Positions 52,410-61,070 of a stretch of DNA of 64,000 nucleotides are shown in pieces. The stretch is from NCBI RefSeq assembly GCF_026967575.1, contig NZ_CP114054.1, positions 2,604,001-2,668,000 of the forward strand, written 5' to 3'. The DNA comes from Aurantiacibacter sp. MUD11 (GTDB taxonomy: Bacteria > Pseudomonadota > Alphaproteobacteria > Sphingomonadales > Sphingomonadaceae). The position numbers were made by a program, and so were the translations under genes. Under the pieces are notes generated by a model, which made no database searches, had not been told where the DNA came from, and worked only from the letters and a program-made list of their open reading frames with translations. The first letter of the stretch is position 1. Every line of letters begins with the position of its first letter.

Positions 52410-53321
52410 CTAGGCCCCCGAATTGCCGACCACGAAGCAGGCCGCTGCCACCAGCGCGCCGGCAAAGCGGTTGGAGCGAAAGCGGGCGAGCGGGTTTTCC
52501 GCATTGTCGGTTTCCAGCGTCGCCACCTGCCAGCCGAGGTGCAGCGCGGCGGGCAGCAGCGCGAGGAGCGCCAGCCAGTCGCCCCGCAGCAGCCAGAAGG
52601 CGAGGCCCCACAGGCCGATGGCAGCGGAGTAGAAGGCGGCGACGCCGCTCTTCACCTTGCCGCCCAGCCGCAGGGCGGAGGACTTGATGCCTACCAGCGC
52701 ATCGTCCTCGCGGTCCTGCAGGGCGTAGATCGTATCGTACCCCATGCACCAGAAGAAGGCCCCGGCGTAGAGCGCCAGCATCACCGGCAGCGGCTCCGTG
52801 CGCATGGCCATCCAGCCGACCGGCGCGCCCCAGGTGAAGACGAGGCCGAGCCAGGCCTGCGGCCACCAGGTGATGCGCTTCATGAACGGGTAGGCCGCGA
52901 CCAGCGCCAGGCTGCCCAGTGCCACCAGCTGCGCCTGCCAGCGCAGTTGCAGCAGCACGACCAGCCCCACCGCGCACAAGGCCAGCAGCCATGCCCAGGC
53001 CGCCTTCAGGCTCACCCGCCCGCTGGCAACGGGACGGCTGGCGGTGCGCGCCACGCTCTTGTCGAGGTCCCGGTCGACGATGTCGTTGTAGACGCAGCCG
53101 GCGGAGCGCATGGCGATGGCGCCCAGCAGCAGCCACAGCACCAGTTGCCATTGCACCCCGGCGCCCGTCAGCCAGACGCCCCATGCGCAGGGCCAGAACA
53201 ACAGCCACCAGCCGATCGGCCGGTCGAACCGCGCCAGCAGCGCATAGTCGCGAAACGGCTGCGGCAGGCGCTCTGCCAGCGACTTGTGCTCGCTGTCCGG
53301 GGTAACGGTATCGGCTGTCAT
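52410..53321 (-). CDS. ubiA: 4-hydroxybenzoate polyprenyltransferase
   Basis: A 303-residue membrane prenyltransferase of ubiquinone synthesis. The first Asp-rich motif is NDIVDRDLDKSVARTASRP near residue 80, and the second is YDTIYALQDREDDALVGIKSSA near 205. About eight helices. It diverges from rsmE by 39 bases. Confidence 0.95.
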   Translation of the reverse strand: MTADTVTPDSEHKSLAERLPQPFRDYALLARFDRPIGWWLLFWPCAWGVWLTGAGVQWQLVLWLLLGAIAMRSAGCVYNDIVDRDLDKSVARTASRPVASGRVSLKAAWAWLLALCAVGLVVLLQLRWQAQLVALGSLALVAAYPFMKRITWWPQAWLGLVFTWGAPVGWMAMRTEPLPVMLALYAGAFFWCMGYDTIYALQDREDDALVGIKSSALRLGGKVKSGVAAFYSAAIGLWGLAFWLLRGDWLALLALLPAALHLGWQVATLETDNAENPLARFRSNRFAGALVAAACFVVGNSGA

Positions 53322-53360
53322 GACTTGCCTGTTAGCTGCGCTTGGCCCTAGTGCCTAGCC

Positions 53361-54137
53361 ATGCCCGCAACGCCCGCCTGGCCGCCCAAATCCGCCCCGC
53401 GCCTGTTCGTCGAGCAGGAACTGTCGCAAGACGCGCAGCTCTCGCTCTCCGGCCCGCAGGCGCATTACCTCGCCCGCGTGATGCGCGTGGGTGAAGGCGA
53501 CGTGGTGATCCTGTGCGACGACGTGACCGGCGAATGGGCCAGCGAAGTCGTCGCCGCCGGCAAGCGCGACGTCACCCTGGGGGTGGTGGAGCAACTGCGT
53601 CCGCGCGAGCAGGTGCCCGATTTCTGGCTCTGCCCCGCGCTGCTGAAGAAAGACCGCTTCGACCTGGTGCTGGAGAAGGCGACCGAGCTTGGCGTCGCCG
53701 AAATCCACCCGGTCGTCACCCGCCGCTGCGTCGCCGACAAGCTCAACCCCGAGCGCGCCCGCACCATTGTTACCGAAGCGGCCGAGCAATGCGCCCGCAC
53801 CGCGCTGCCTCGCCTCGCCGAGCCGCAAAAGCTCGACGCGCTGCTGCGCGACTGGCCCGAAGACCGCCTGTTGTTCTTCGCGGACGAGGACGGCGGCGAT
53901 CCGGCCAGCGATGCCTTTGCCTTCACCAAGTATCCGGAACGCGGGGAAGGGCAGCACAAGGCGGCGCTGCTGGTCGGCCCCGAAGGCGGATTCGACGATG
54001 CCGAGCGCGAGGCAATCCGGGCGCTGGAACAGGCCCGGCCGATCTCGCTCGGCCCCCGCATCCTGCGCGGAGAAACCGCCGCCATCGCCGCCACGGCCCT
54101 GTGGATGGGCCTTGCCGGCGACTGGTCCGACGGCTGA
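53361..54137 (+). CDS. rsmE: 16S rRNA (uracil-1498-N3)-methyltransferase
   Basis: A 258-residue SPOUT-class enzyme. RLFVEQELSQDAQLSLSGPQAHYLARVMR opens the PUA-like domain, and KKDRFDLVLEKATELGV and LLVGPEGGFDDAEREAI with LGPRILRGETAAIAA form the SAM knot. rsmE-gshA order is common in alphaproteobacteria. Confidence 0.95.
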   Translation: MPATPAWPPKSAPRLFVEQELSQDAQLSLSGPQAHYLARVMRVGEGDVVILCDDVTGEWASEVVAAGKRDVTLGVVEQLRPREQVPDFWLCPALLKKDRFDLVLEKATELGVAEIHPVVTRRCVADKLNPERARTIVTEAAEQCARTALPRLAEPQKLDALLRDWPEDRLLFFADEDGGDPASDAFAFTKYPERGEGQHKAALLVGPEGGFDDAEREAIRALEQARPISLGPRILRGETAAIAATALWMGLAGDWSDG

Positions 54138-54204
54138 AGCGCTTGTCGGATAAAGTCAAAATGCCAGTGGCCAATCGGCTTTAATCCGCTAAGGGCGTTT
54201 TCCC

Positions 54205-55575
54205 ATGAGTACGCGCAAGGCCAGCGACACGCCCGAACCGCGGATCGAGAGCCGCGACCAGCTGGTCGCGCCGATGCAACGTGGCGAGAAGCCGGTGGAG
54301 CGCTGGCGCATCGGTACCGAGCACGAAAAGCTCGTCTACAAGCTCGATGACCACCGCGCCCCGTCCTATGACGAGCCGGGCGGCATTCGCGACATCCTCC
54401 ATGCCATGCAGCGCTTCGGCTGGGAGCCGGTGCTGGAGAACGGCCAGACCATCGCCATGTCCGGCGCGGACGGCACGATCAGCCTCGAACCGGCGGGCCA
54501 GCTGGAACTGTCGGGCGCGGCGCTGGAAACGCTGCACCAGACCTGCGCCGAAACCGGCCGCCATCTCGACCAGGTAAAGACCGTGGGCAAGGAATGCGGT
54601 GTCGGCTTCCTCGGTCTCGGCATGTGGCCGGACAAGACCCGCGAAGAACTGCCGGTCATGCCCAAGCAGCGCTACGAGATCATGATGCGGCACATGCCGC
54701 GCGTCGGCACGCTCGGCCTCGACATGATGCTGCGCACCTGCACCATCCAGGTGAACCTGGACTATTCGTCCGAAACCGACATGGCGCAGAAGTTCCGCAC
54801 GGGCCTGGCGCTGCAACCGCTCGCCACCGCGCTGTTCGCCAATTCGCCGTTCACCGAGGGCAAGCCCAACGGCTTCCTCTCCTATCGCAGCCACATCTGG
54901 TCGGACACCGATCCGCACCGCACCGGCATGCTGCCCTTCGTCTTCGACGAGGGCTTCGGCTACGAACACTATGTCGACTACATGCTCGATGTGCCGATGT
55001 ACTTCGTCTACCGCGACGGGACATACATCGACGCTGCCGGCCTCAGCTTCCGCGACTTCCTGAAGGGCGAGCTATCCGTGCTGCCGGGCGAACTGCCGAC
55101 CGAGGCGGACTGGCAGGACCACCTTTCCACCGCCTTCCCCGAAGTACGCCTGAAGAGCTTCCTGGAGATGCGCGGCGCCGATGGCGGCCCGTGGAACCGC
55201 ATCTGCGCGCTGCCCGCTCTGTGGGTGGGCCTGCTCTACGATCAGTCCGCGCTCGATGCCGCGTGGGACCTGGTGAAGGACTGGTCGATGGAAGAGCGCG
55301 AGGAACTGCGCATGGCGGTTCCGAAGCTGGCGCTGGATGCGCCGGTGCCGGGCGGCCGCACGATGCGCGAGTTTGCCGCCGAGGTTCTCGATATCGCCCA
55401 TGCCGGCCTGGTCGCCCGCGACCGGCGCAATTCCATGGGCGACAACGAGAGCGGCTTCCTCAACCCGCTGCGCGAGATCGTCGACAGCGGCAAGGTGCCC
55501 GCCCAGCGCCTGCTCGACCTCTATCACGGCGAGTGGGGCGGGGACATCTCGCGGGTCTACGAACACAGCTTCTGA
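54205..55575 (+). CDS. gshA: Glutamate-cysteine ligase, plant/alphaproteobacterial type
   Basis: A 456-residue GCS2-type ligase making gamma-glutamylcysteine for glutathione. RWRIGTEHEKLVYK near residue 34 and DGTISLEPAGQLELSG near 92 are the ATP/metal-binding segments. LGLGMWPDKTREELPVMPKQRY near 136 and NSPFTEGKPNGFLSYRS near 218 are diagnostic of the plant-like class. It follows rsmE by 67 bases. Confidence 0.95.
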   Translation: MSTRKASDTPEPRIESRDQLVAPMQRGEKPVERWRIGTEHEKLVYKLDDHRAPSYDEPGGIRDILHAMQRFGWEPVLENGQTIAMSGADGTISLEPAGQLELSGAALETLHQTCAETGRHLDQVKTVGKECGVGFLGLGMWPDKTREELPVMPKQRYEIMMRHMPRVGTLGLDMMLRTCTIQVNLDYSSETDMAQKFRTGLALQPLATALFANSPFTEGKPNGFLSYRSHIWSDTDPHRTGMLPFVFDEGFGYEHYVDYMLDVPMYFVYRDGTYIDAAGLSFRDFLKGELSVLPGELPTEADWQDHLSTAFPEVRLKSFLEMRGADGGPWNRICALPALWVGLLYDQSALDAAWDLVKDWSMEEREELRMAVPKLALDAPVPGGRTMREFAAEVLDIAHAGLVARDRRNSMGDNESGFLNPLREIVDSGKVPAQRLLDLYHGEWGGDISRVYEHSF

Positions 55576-55671
55576 GGCCCCTGCGGCAGTGCGGCGCGAG
55601 GGTGCGTTTGCGCAGGCTCGCGCTTTGCGCGCGGCTGGCGGCGAGCGAACATCGGTTCTTGCGGAACGAAC

Positions 55672-56043
55672 TCAAGCATAGCTGACCACCTCGAACTCGA
55701 TCCCGTCCCAATCGAAGAAGTAGAAGCGTCGGCCCGGCTCGTAGTCGTCGTGGCCGAAGGGTTCGAGGCCGGCGCTGGCGACCACCGCTTCGGCAGCATC
55801 CAGATCGTCCACCAGCAGCCCGACATGGTTGAGCGGCATACCCTTGCGCTGCCCTTGGTGATCGCCGCCATCGGTGTACAGCGCGAGGTAGGTGTTCTCC
55901 TCCCCGACATGGATGGTGTGGCCGCCGTTCTGGGCCGGTCCCTGCCAGCGAATGCCCCAGCCGAGCAGCTTCTCGAACAGCGCGGCAGAGCGCGCCGGGT
56001 TGCTGACCGTCAGGTTGACGTGTTCGATCTTTCCTTGAGCCAT
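55672..56043 (-). CDS. VOC family (glyoxalase-fold) protein, likely SoxR target
   Basis: A 123-residue protein with two beta-alpha-beta-beta-beta modules of the vicinal-oxygen-chelate fold. The N-terminal module starts IEHVNLTVSNPARSAALFEKLLGW and the C-terminal one starts LNHVGLLVDDLDAAEAVVASAG, ending FDWDGIEFEVVSYA. Metal ligands are plausibly His and Glu, but no specific enzyme fits. Its promoter holds a SoxR box, pointing to a redox or quinone detoxification role by context. Confidence 0.88.
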   Translation of the reverse strand: MAQGKIEHVNLTVSNPARSAALFEKLLGWGIRWQGPAQNGGHTIHVGEENTYLALYTDGGDHQGQRKGMPLNHVGLLVDDLDAAEAVVASAGLEPFGHDDYEPGRRFYFFDWDGIEFEVVSYA

Positions 56044-56063
56044 GATGTCATATTCCTCATTCA

Positions 56064-56084
56064 AATCATTGTTTAGCAATGATT
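56064..56084 (-). other. Perfect 8-bp hairpin in the VOC gene leader
   Basis: AATCATTG (56064-56071) and CAATGATT (56077-56084) around TTTAG, just upstream of the GAGGAAT ribosome-binding site on the minus strand. It may stabilise the message or modulate initiation. Confidence 0.35.
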
Positions 56085-56127
56085 GTGAGGCACCTTCGCA
56101 AGCACGCTTCGAATCACTGCTTGCATC

Positions 56128-56158
56128 TCTATGCAACCTCAAGCTAAGTTGAGGTCAA
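56128..56158 (-). promoter_or_regulatory. SoxR-controlled promoter of the VOC gene, 19-bp spacer
   Basis: On the minus strand TTGACC (56158-56153) and CATAGA (56133-56128) are separated by 19 bases, the overlong spacer typical of MerR-family promoters. The spacer holds the SoxR box CCTCAAGCTAAGTTGAGG (56137-56154, plus strand), close to the known consensus CCTCAAGTTAACTTGAGG. It lies between the divergent VOC and soxR genes. Confidence 0.7.
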
Positions 56159-56201
56159 GCATTTGTGGAAAAAATTTCGGCAGCTGCAAACAGGGGGTCG
56201 C

Positions 56202-56642
56202 ATGCCGCAAGCCAGCTTCATCACTATTGGGCAATTGTCCAAACGCACCGGCGTCGCCGTGTCGGCGCTGCGCTTTTACGAGGAAAAGGGCCTGCTCCAC
56301 CCGCTGCGATCGGGCGGCAACCAGCGGCGCTTCCTGCGCAGCGACATTCGCCGCGTCAGCTTCATCCTGATCGCGCAGAAGCTGGGCCTGGGCCTCGCCG
56401 AGATCGAGGAACAGCTCGCCAAGCTGCCCGAAGGCCGCAACCCGACGCTGGCCGACTGGCAGAAGATCAGCCGCGCCATGCGCGACCAGATCGACGACAA
56501 GATCCGCCTGCTCAACCGCACCCGCAACCAGCTCGACCAGTGCATCGGCTGCGGCTGCCTGAGCCTGCAGAAATGCCAGCTCTACAACAAGGACGACCAG
56601 CTCGGCCTGAAAGGGCCGGGGCCGCGGGCGGTGCTGGATTGA
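56202..56642 (+). CDS. soxR: Redox-sensitive transcription activator SoxR
   Basis: A 146-residue MerR-family regulator. FITIGQLSKRTGVAVSALRFYEEKG is the DNA-binding domain. C114-x2-C117-x-C119-x5-C125 (CIGCGCLSLQKC) holds the [2Fe-2S] cluster that senses redox-active compounds. The start at ATG 56202 is preceded by GGGGG and gives the normal N-terminus. It probably activates the divergent VOC gene. The 228-base region after its stop belongs to infA. Confidence 0.95.
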   Translation: MPQASFITIGQLSKRTGVAVSALRFYEEKGLLHPLRSGGNQRRFLRSDIRRVSFILIAQKLGLGLAEIEEQLAKLPEGRNPTLADWQKISRAMRDQIDDKIRLLNRTRNQLDQCIGCGCLSLQKCQLYNKDDQLGLKGPGPRAVLD

Positions 56643-56709
56643 GAAGGCGGCTGTCAGTGTAGGAAACGTAATCGCCACCGAAACGGAATTTTCTTCGCAG
56701 ACCACGACC

Positions 56710-56737
56710 TTGCAATTTTTTTACATTGTGCTATATA
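56710..56737 (+). promoter_or_regulatory. Candidate infA promoter
   Basis: TTGCAA (56710-56715), 16 bases, TATATA (56732-56737), embedded in GCTATATA, close to the alphaproteobacterial -10 element. A roughly 125-base leader follows, containing a small hairpin (CGTCG-CCTG-CGACG near 56750). Confidence 0.5.
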
Positions 56738-56870
56738 GACATTGCCTAACGTCGCCTGCGACGGATTTAGATTTACGCCGCGAAGGCGACCGATCTTCCC
56801 TTTCATGCTGCACGGCTCTGCCACGGGATACGCCCTTGCGCAGACGATTTTCTGCATGCGGGGATCCGAT

Positions 56871-57137
56871 TTGGCGAAAGAAGAGCTCATGACGTTGGAA
56901 GGCGAGATCAACGAGGTCCTGCCTGATGGACGCTTCGGCGTCACTCTCGACAATGGGCATCAGATCATCGCCTACACGGCGGGGAAGATGCGGCGATACC
57001 GCATCCGTTCCGTCGCCGGAGACCGCGTGCATGTCGAAATGACGCCTTACGATCTGACCAAGGGTCGGATCGTATTCCGCGAGCGAACTCCCGGGCAAGG
57101 TCCCGGCGGTGCTCGCAAGCGCGGTTTTCGGCGCTGA
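56871..57137 (+). CDS. infA: Translation initiation factor IF-1
   Basis: An 88-residue OB-fold protein. Starting at TTG 56871 it reads [22 protein letters not shown], matching the IF-1 N-terminus MAKEE; GGGGA lies 7 bases upstream. [32 protein letters not shown] is the core. A basic Gly/Arg tail ([17 protein letters not shown]) makes it longer than the usual 72 residues. ATG 56889 would remove the conserved start. Confidence 0.93.
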   Translation: MAKEELMTLEGEINEVLPDGRFGVTLDNGHQIIAYTAGKMRRYRIRSVAGDRVHVEMTPYDLTKGRIVFRERTPGQGPGGARKRGFRR

Positions 57138-57181
57138 CACATAATGAACAGGGCAGCCAGTGAGCTGCCGACAAGGATATA

Positions 57182-57334
57182 ATGAATCATACGTTTTCGG
57201 GCGCCAGCAAGCGCCATTTCACACGCCCCGGCATTGGTCAGGGCAATCGCGGGCAGATCGATAGCAAATCGGACCTGCCCGGAATTCTCTCGACTTTGGA
57301 ACTGCGACGACTTGTCGCGGCGATGGTCGATTGA
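57182..57334 (+). CDS. 50-residue hypothetical protein
   Basis: Small basic protein (MNHTFSGASKRHFTRPGIGQGNRG...ELRRLVAAMVD) with AAGGAT before the ATG. It ends in an amphipathic helix. No family recognised. It sits between infA and another small gene in the same direction, which supports reality but not function. Confidence 0.5.
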   Translation: MNHTFSGASKRHFTRPGIGQGNRGQIDSKSDLPGILSTLELRRLVAAMVD

Positions 57335-57393
57335 GCGTCAAACAGACAAGCGGCCATGCTCACGGCATTCCCGCAGCAGGCCGGAGAATAATC

Positions 57394-57594
57394 ATGGACC
57401 TCAACAAGGAATATGCCGCGCATCAGCAGGCGCTGATGCATGCAGAACTGGCGCGTGACGATTCAGATCGCCGCGCCAGTCTTGCCCAAGCTTCCGTCAT
57501 CGCCAAGCGCATCGGCGCGTTCCAGCAAAGCCTGGGCGCCGCTGCTGCCTGCGCGTGGAGCGCATCGCAGTTGCACGCAGACGCACGGACCTGA
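57394..57594 (+). CDS. 66-residue hypothetical protein
   Basis: Small helical protein (MDLNKEYAAHQQALMHAELARDD...) with GGAGA before ATG 57394. Leu/Ala-rich amphipathic helices without membrane segments. No family recognised. It ends 34 bases before the convergent smc gene. Confidence 0.5.
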   Translation: MDLNKEYAAHQQALMHAELARDDSDRRASLAQASVIAKRIGAFQQSLGAAAACAWSASQLHADART

Positions 57595-57628
57595 CAAGAG
57601 GGGCGACCGAAACGTGCCCTTGGCTCCG

Positions 57629-60600
57629 TTACTCCGCTGCCAAAGCCTCGGCTTCGCCCAGATCCACGCTGACGAGGCGCGAAATGCCGCGTTCCACCAT
57701 GGTCACGCCGAACAGGCGGTGCATACGGCTCATGGTGACGGCGTTGTGGGTGACGATCAGGTAGCGCGTGCTCGTCTCGCGGTTCATCGAATCCAGCAGG
57801 TCGCAGAAGCGTTCGATATTGGCATCGTCCAGCGGCGCGTCGACTTCGTCCAGCACGCAGATCGGCGCCGGATTGGTCAGGAACAGCGCGAAGATCAGCG
57901 CGGTGGCGGTCAGCGCCTGTTCGCCGCCTGACAGCAGGCTGAGCGACTGCAGGCGCTTGCCCGGCGGCTGGGCGAAGATTTCCAGGCCCGCTTCCAGTGG
58001 ATCGTCGCTGTCGACCAGCGCCAGGTGCGCCTGGCCGCCTTCGAACAGGCGGGTGAACAGGCGCTTGAAGTGCTCGTTCACTTCCTCGAACGCGGCGCGC
58101 AGGCGTTCGCGGCCTTCGCGGTTGAGGTTGCCGATGGAGCCGCGCAGGCGGGCGACGGCTTCGGCCAGTTCGGCCTGTTCCTCGGCGCTGGCGCCGTGCT
58201 CGGCCTCGATCCGCTCCAGTTCTTCGGCGGCGACGAGGTTGACTGGGCCGATCCGCTCGCGGCTGGCGACGAGGCGGTCCATCTCTTCGCTCTCGACCTG
58301 CGACTGCTTTACCCCGGCTTCGTCGAACTCGAACTTCTGCGACAGCAAGGGCGGCGGTGTCTGGAAGCGTTCGCCGGAGACGCGCGCCATTTCCTCGCGG
58401 CGTTGCTCCTCGTTCTCGGCGCGGGTGGCCAGCGTGGCACGCGCCTCGCGGGCGGAGGACAGCGCCTCGTTCAGGTCGCGCAGCTTGTTGTCGGCGGCGC
58501 GGGCCTTGGCCTCGGCAGCGGCGACCGCTTCCTCGGCCTTGGCCAGTTCCTCGCCCAGCCGCGCGCGCACGGCTTCGCCGCCTTCGATTTCCTTCATCAG
58601 ACCGGCGGGCTTGGCGGCGATGACGGCGCGTTCCTGCTCGATTTCCTCGAACCGGGTTTCCATCCCCGCCAGCCGCTGGGCGGCATCGCCGGCGCGGGCT
58701 TCCCAGCCCTTGATGTCGGCGCGCTGCGTGGCAACGCGCTCGCGCGCGACGGCCAGTGCCTGGTCATGCGCGGCGAGCGAGGCGGTGGCGGCCTGTGCGC
58801 TTTCGCGGCTCGCCTCGTTCCTGGCGCGCGCGGCATCCAGCGCGGCACGGCCCGCTTCGGGATCGGGCAGCTCCGCCTTGCGGGCCTCTGCTGCGGCCAA
58901 TTCTTCGGCGGCCTGCTGGCGCTGGGCTTCCAGTTCCTCGCCGCTCTCGGCCAGTTCCTCGCGGCGGGCGGCAAGACGTTCGCGGCGGGCTTCGGCCTGA
59001 TCGAGCCTGCGCAGGGCCTGGCGTTCGTCTTCCTGCGCCTCGGCAATGGCGCGCTCCTGCGCCACGAGGTCGCGTTGCAGCGCGCTCAGGGTCTCCCTGG
59101 CTTCGGTCTCGGCGCTTTCGGCCTGCTCGGCGGCTTCGCGCAGCGCGGGCAGCCGGCCTTCCAGTTCGGCGAAGCGGTTGTCCGCCTCCAGCCGCGCGGC
59201 CTCGGCAGCGCCTTCGCCGCGGGCGACGAAACCGTCCCAGCGGCGCAGGAAGCCGTCCCTCGTCACCAACCATTCGCCGGGGTTCAGGTCACGCCCGTCG
59301 TCTTCCTCGGTGACGTGCACCAGGGCCAGGCGTGCGGCGAGTTCCGCCGGGCAATCGCGCAAGTGGCTGGCGAGGCTGTCGGCCACGGCGGCAGGGGCCT
59401 TGGAGCCGGTCCAGAACCGCCCCTCCGCCTTGCCTTCGGGGGAGCCGAGCGGCGACTTGGCATCGCGGCCCAGCACGGCGGCGAGAGCGCGTTCGTAGCC
59501 GGGTTCGGCTGCCACGCGGTCGAGCGCGGCGGGCATGCCGTGGCCGCCCTTCTTCTGCCGCTCGCGTGCCTCGCGGTCGCGCTTCAGCGCCTGCCATTCG
59601 CGTTCGACACCGGCCAGTTCGGCCTTGGCGGTAGAGAGGGTGGAAGCAGCCTCGTCCCGCGCACCGGCCAGTTCGTCCTTCTGCGCGCGGGCGTTTTCCA
59701 GTGCCTCGCGCAGGCGGGTGACCTCGGCCTGCGCGGCCTCGACCGCCTTCTGCGCCTCGGCGACGTCCTCTTCGGGGTCGCTCTCGCCAAGCAGGGCCTT
59801 GCGCTGGTCCTCCAGCCGCCGCGCCTCGTTTTCCAGCCGCTCGATGCGCGACCTGGCTTGGGCGATCTCCGCCTCGGCCACGCGCCATTCGGCTTCGACG
59901 CCGGCATGGTCCGCCGTGGCATTGGCCAGCGCCAGTTCGGCTGCGCGGCTGGCGCGCTCTGCGGCTTCGACCACCTTTTCGAGATCGGGCCGCTTGGCCT
60001 CGTCCGCCACCAGCTGGCGGGCGCCGGCATCCAGCGCGGCCTCGAGTTCCTTCAGCGCATTTGCCGCGTCGCGCGTCATGCGGTCGGCATCGACGCGGTC
60101 TTCTTCCAGTCGCTGCTTCTGCCGGTCGAGATCCCGCAACCGCTGTTCCGCCGCTTCCAGCTGGCTGGCGAGCGCGGCCATGCGGTGGCCATGGGCACTG
60201 GCATCGTCGCGCCGATCGGCCAGTTCGTCGCGCAATTCGGTCAGCGTTTCGGCGAGTTCGCGCTGTTCCTTCTCCGCCGCCTTGGCGGCTTCCTGCGCCT
60301 GCGCCACCTTGGCTTCGGCCCCGTGCGCCTGTTCGCGCGCAGCCTCCGCCGCGGCTGCGGCGTCACGCCAGCGGGCGAAGAGCAGCCGCGCCTCGGCTAC
60401 GCGGATTTCCTCGGACAGCTTCTTGTAGCGTTCGGCCTGCTTGGCCTGCCGCCGCAGCGAGGCAATCTGCGAGTCCAGCCCCGCCATCAGGTCCTCGAGA
60501 CGTTCGAGGTTCTTCTCGGTGCTGCGCAGCTTGCTCTCGGCATCGCGGCGGCGCACGTGCAGGCCGGCGATACCCGCCGCCTCTTCCAGCATCATGCGCC

Positions 60601-61051
60601 GTTCGACCGGCTTGGCCGCGATCACCTGGGCGATCTTGCCCTGGCTCACCAGCGCCGGGCTGTGCGCGCCGGTGGCGGCGTCGGCGAAGATCAGCGACAC
60701 GTCCTTGGCGCGCACGTCATCGCCGTTCAGGCGATAGGCGCTGCCCGCGCCGCGCTCGATCCGGCGGGTGACGTCCAGCGGTTCGCCGTCGTCATCGACG
60801 GCGTGGAGCTGCACCTCGGCGAAGTCGCGCGGCGGACGGCTGGCCGTGCCGGCGAAGATGACATCCTCCATCCCGCCCGAGCGCATGGATTTGGGCGAGT
60901 TCTCGCCCATCACCCAGCGGATCGCTTCCAGCAGGTTGGACTTGCCGCAACCGTTGGGGCCGACGACGCCCGTCAGCCCCGGTTCGATGCGCAGTTCGGC
61001 GGGCTCGACGAAGCTCTTGAAGCCGCTCAGCCTTAGCTTGCGAAACTCCAT
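57629..61051 (-). CDS. smc: Chromosome segregation protein SMC
   Basis: A 1140-residue ATPase that organises and segregates chromosomes. Walker A is GPNGCGKSNLLEAIRW near residue 32. Long coiled coils (about 165-480 and 640-940) flank a hinge near 490-620. The signature LSGGEQALTATALIF and Walker B PICVLDEVDAPLDDANIERF are near the C-terminus. No scpA or scpB is nearby. The huge plus-strand frame opposite it is a shadow. Confidence 0.97.
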   Translation of the reverse strand: MEFRKLRLSGFKSFVEPAELRIEPGLTGVVGPNGCGKSNLLEAIRWVMGENSPKSMRSGGMEDVIFAGTASRPPRDFAEVQLHAVDDDGEPLDVTRRIERGAGSAYRLNGDDVRAKDVSLIFADAATGAHSPALVSQGKIAQVIAAKPVERRMMLEEAAGIAGLHVRRRDAESKLRSTEKNLERLEDLMAGLDSQIASLRRQAKQAERYKKLSEEIRVAEARLLFARWRDAAAAAEAAREQAHGAEAKVAQAQEAAKAAEKEQRELAETLTELRDELADRRDDASAHGHRMAALASQLEAAEQRLRDLDRQKQRLEEDRVDADRMTRDAANALKELEAALDAGARQLVADEAKRPDLEKVVEAAERASRAAELALANATADHAGVEAEWRVAEAEIAQARSRIERLENEARRLEDQRKALLGESDPEEDVAEAQKAVEAAQAEVTRLREALENARAQKDELAGARDEAASTLSTAKAELAGVEREWQALKRDREARERQKKGGHGMPAALDRVAAEPGYERALAAVLGRDAKSPLGSPEGKAEGRFWTGSKAPAAVADSLASHLRDCPAELAARLALVHVTEEDDGRDLNPGEWLVTRDGFLRRWDGFVARGEGAAEAARLEADNRFAELEGRLPALREAAEQAESAETEARETLSALQRDLVAQERAIAEAQEDERQALRRLDQAEARRERLAARREELAESGEELEAQRQQAAEELAAAEARKAELPDPEAGRAALDAARARNEASRESAQAATASLAAHDQALAVARERVATQRADIKGWEARAGDAAQRLAGMETRFEEIEQERAVIAAKPAGLMKEIEGGEAVRARLGEELAKAEEAVAAAEAKARAADNKLRDLNEALSSAREARATLATRAENEEQRREEMARVSGERFQTPPPLLSQKFEFDEAGVKQSQVESEEMDRLVASRERIGPVNLVAAEELERIEAEHGASAEEQAELAEAVARLRGSIGNLNREGRERLRAAFEEVNEHFKRLFTRLFEGGQAHLALVDSDDPLEAGLEIFAQPPGKRLQSLSLLSGGEQALTATALIFALFLTNPAPICVLDEVDAPLDDANIERFCDLLDSMNRETSTRYLIVTHNAVTMSRMHRLFGVTMVERGISRLVSVDLGEAEALAAE

Positions 61052-61070
61052 AGGCGCCCGCCGTTACCCC

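Noticed and set aside
58025..61036. 1003-residue plus-strand reading frame opposite smc
   Set aside because: Composition is Gly/Leu/Ala/Phe-rich without motifs; it mirrors the coiled coils of smc.
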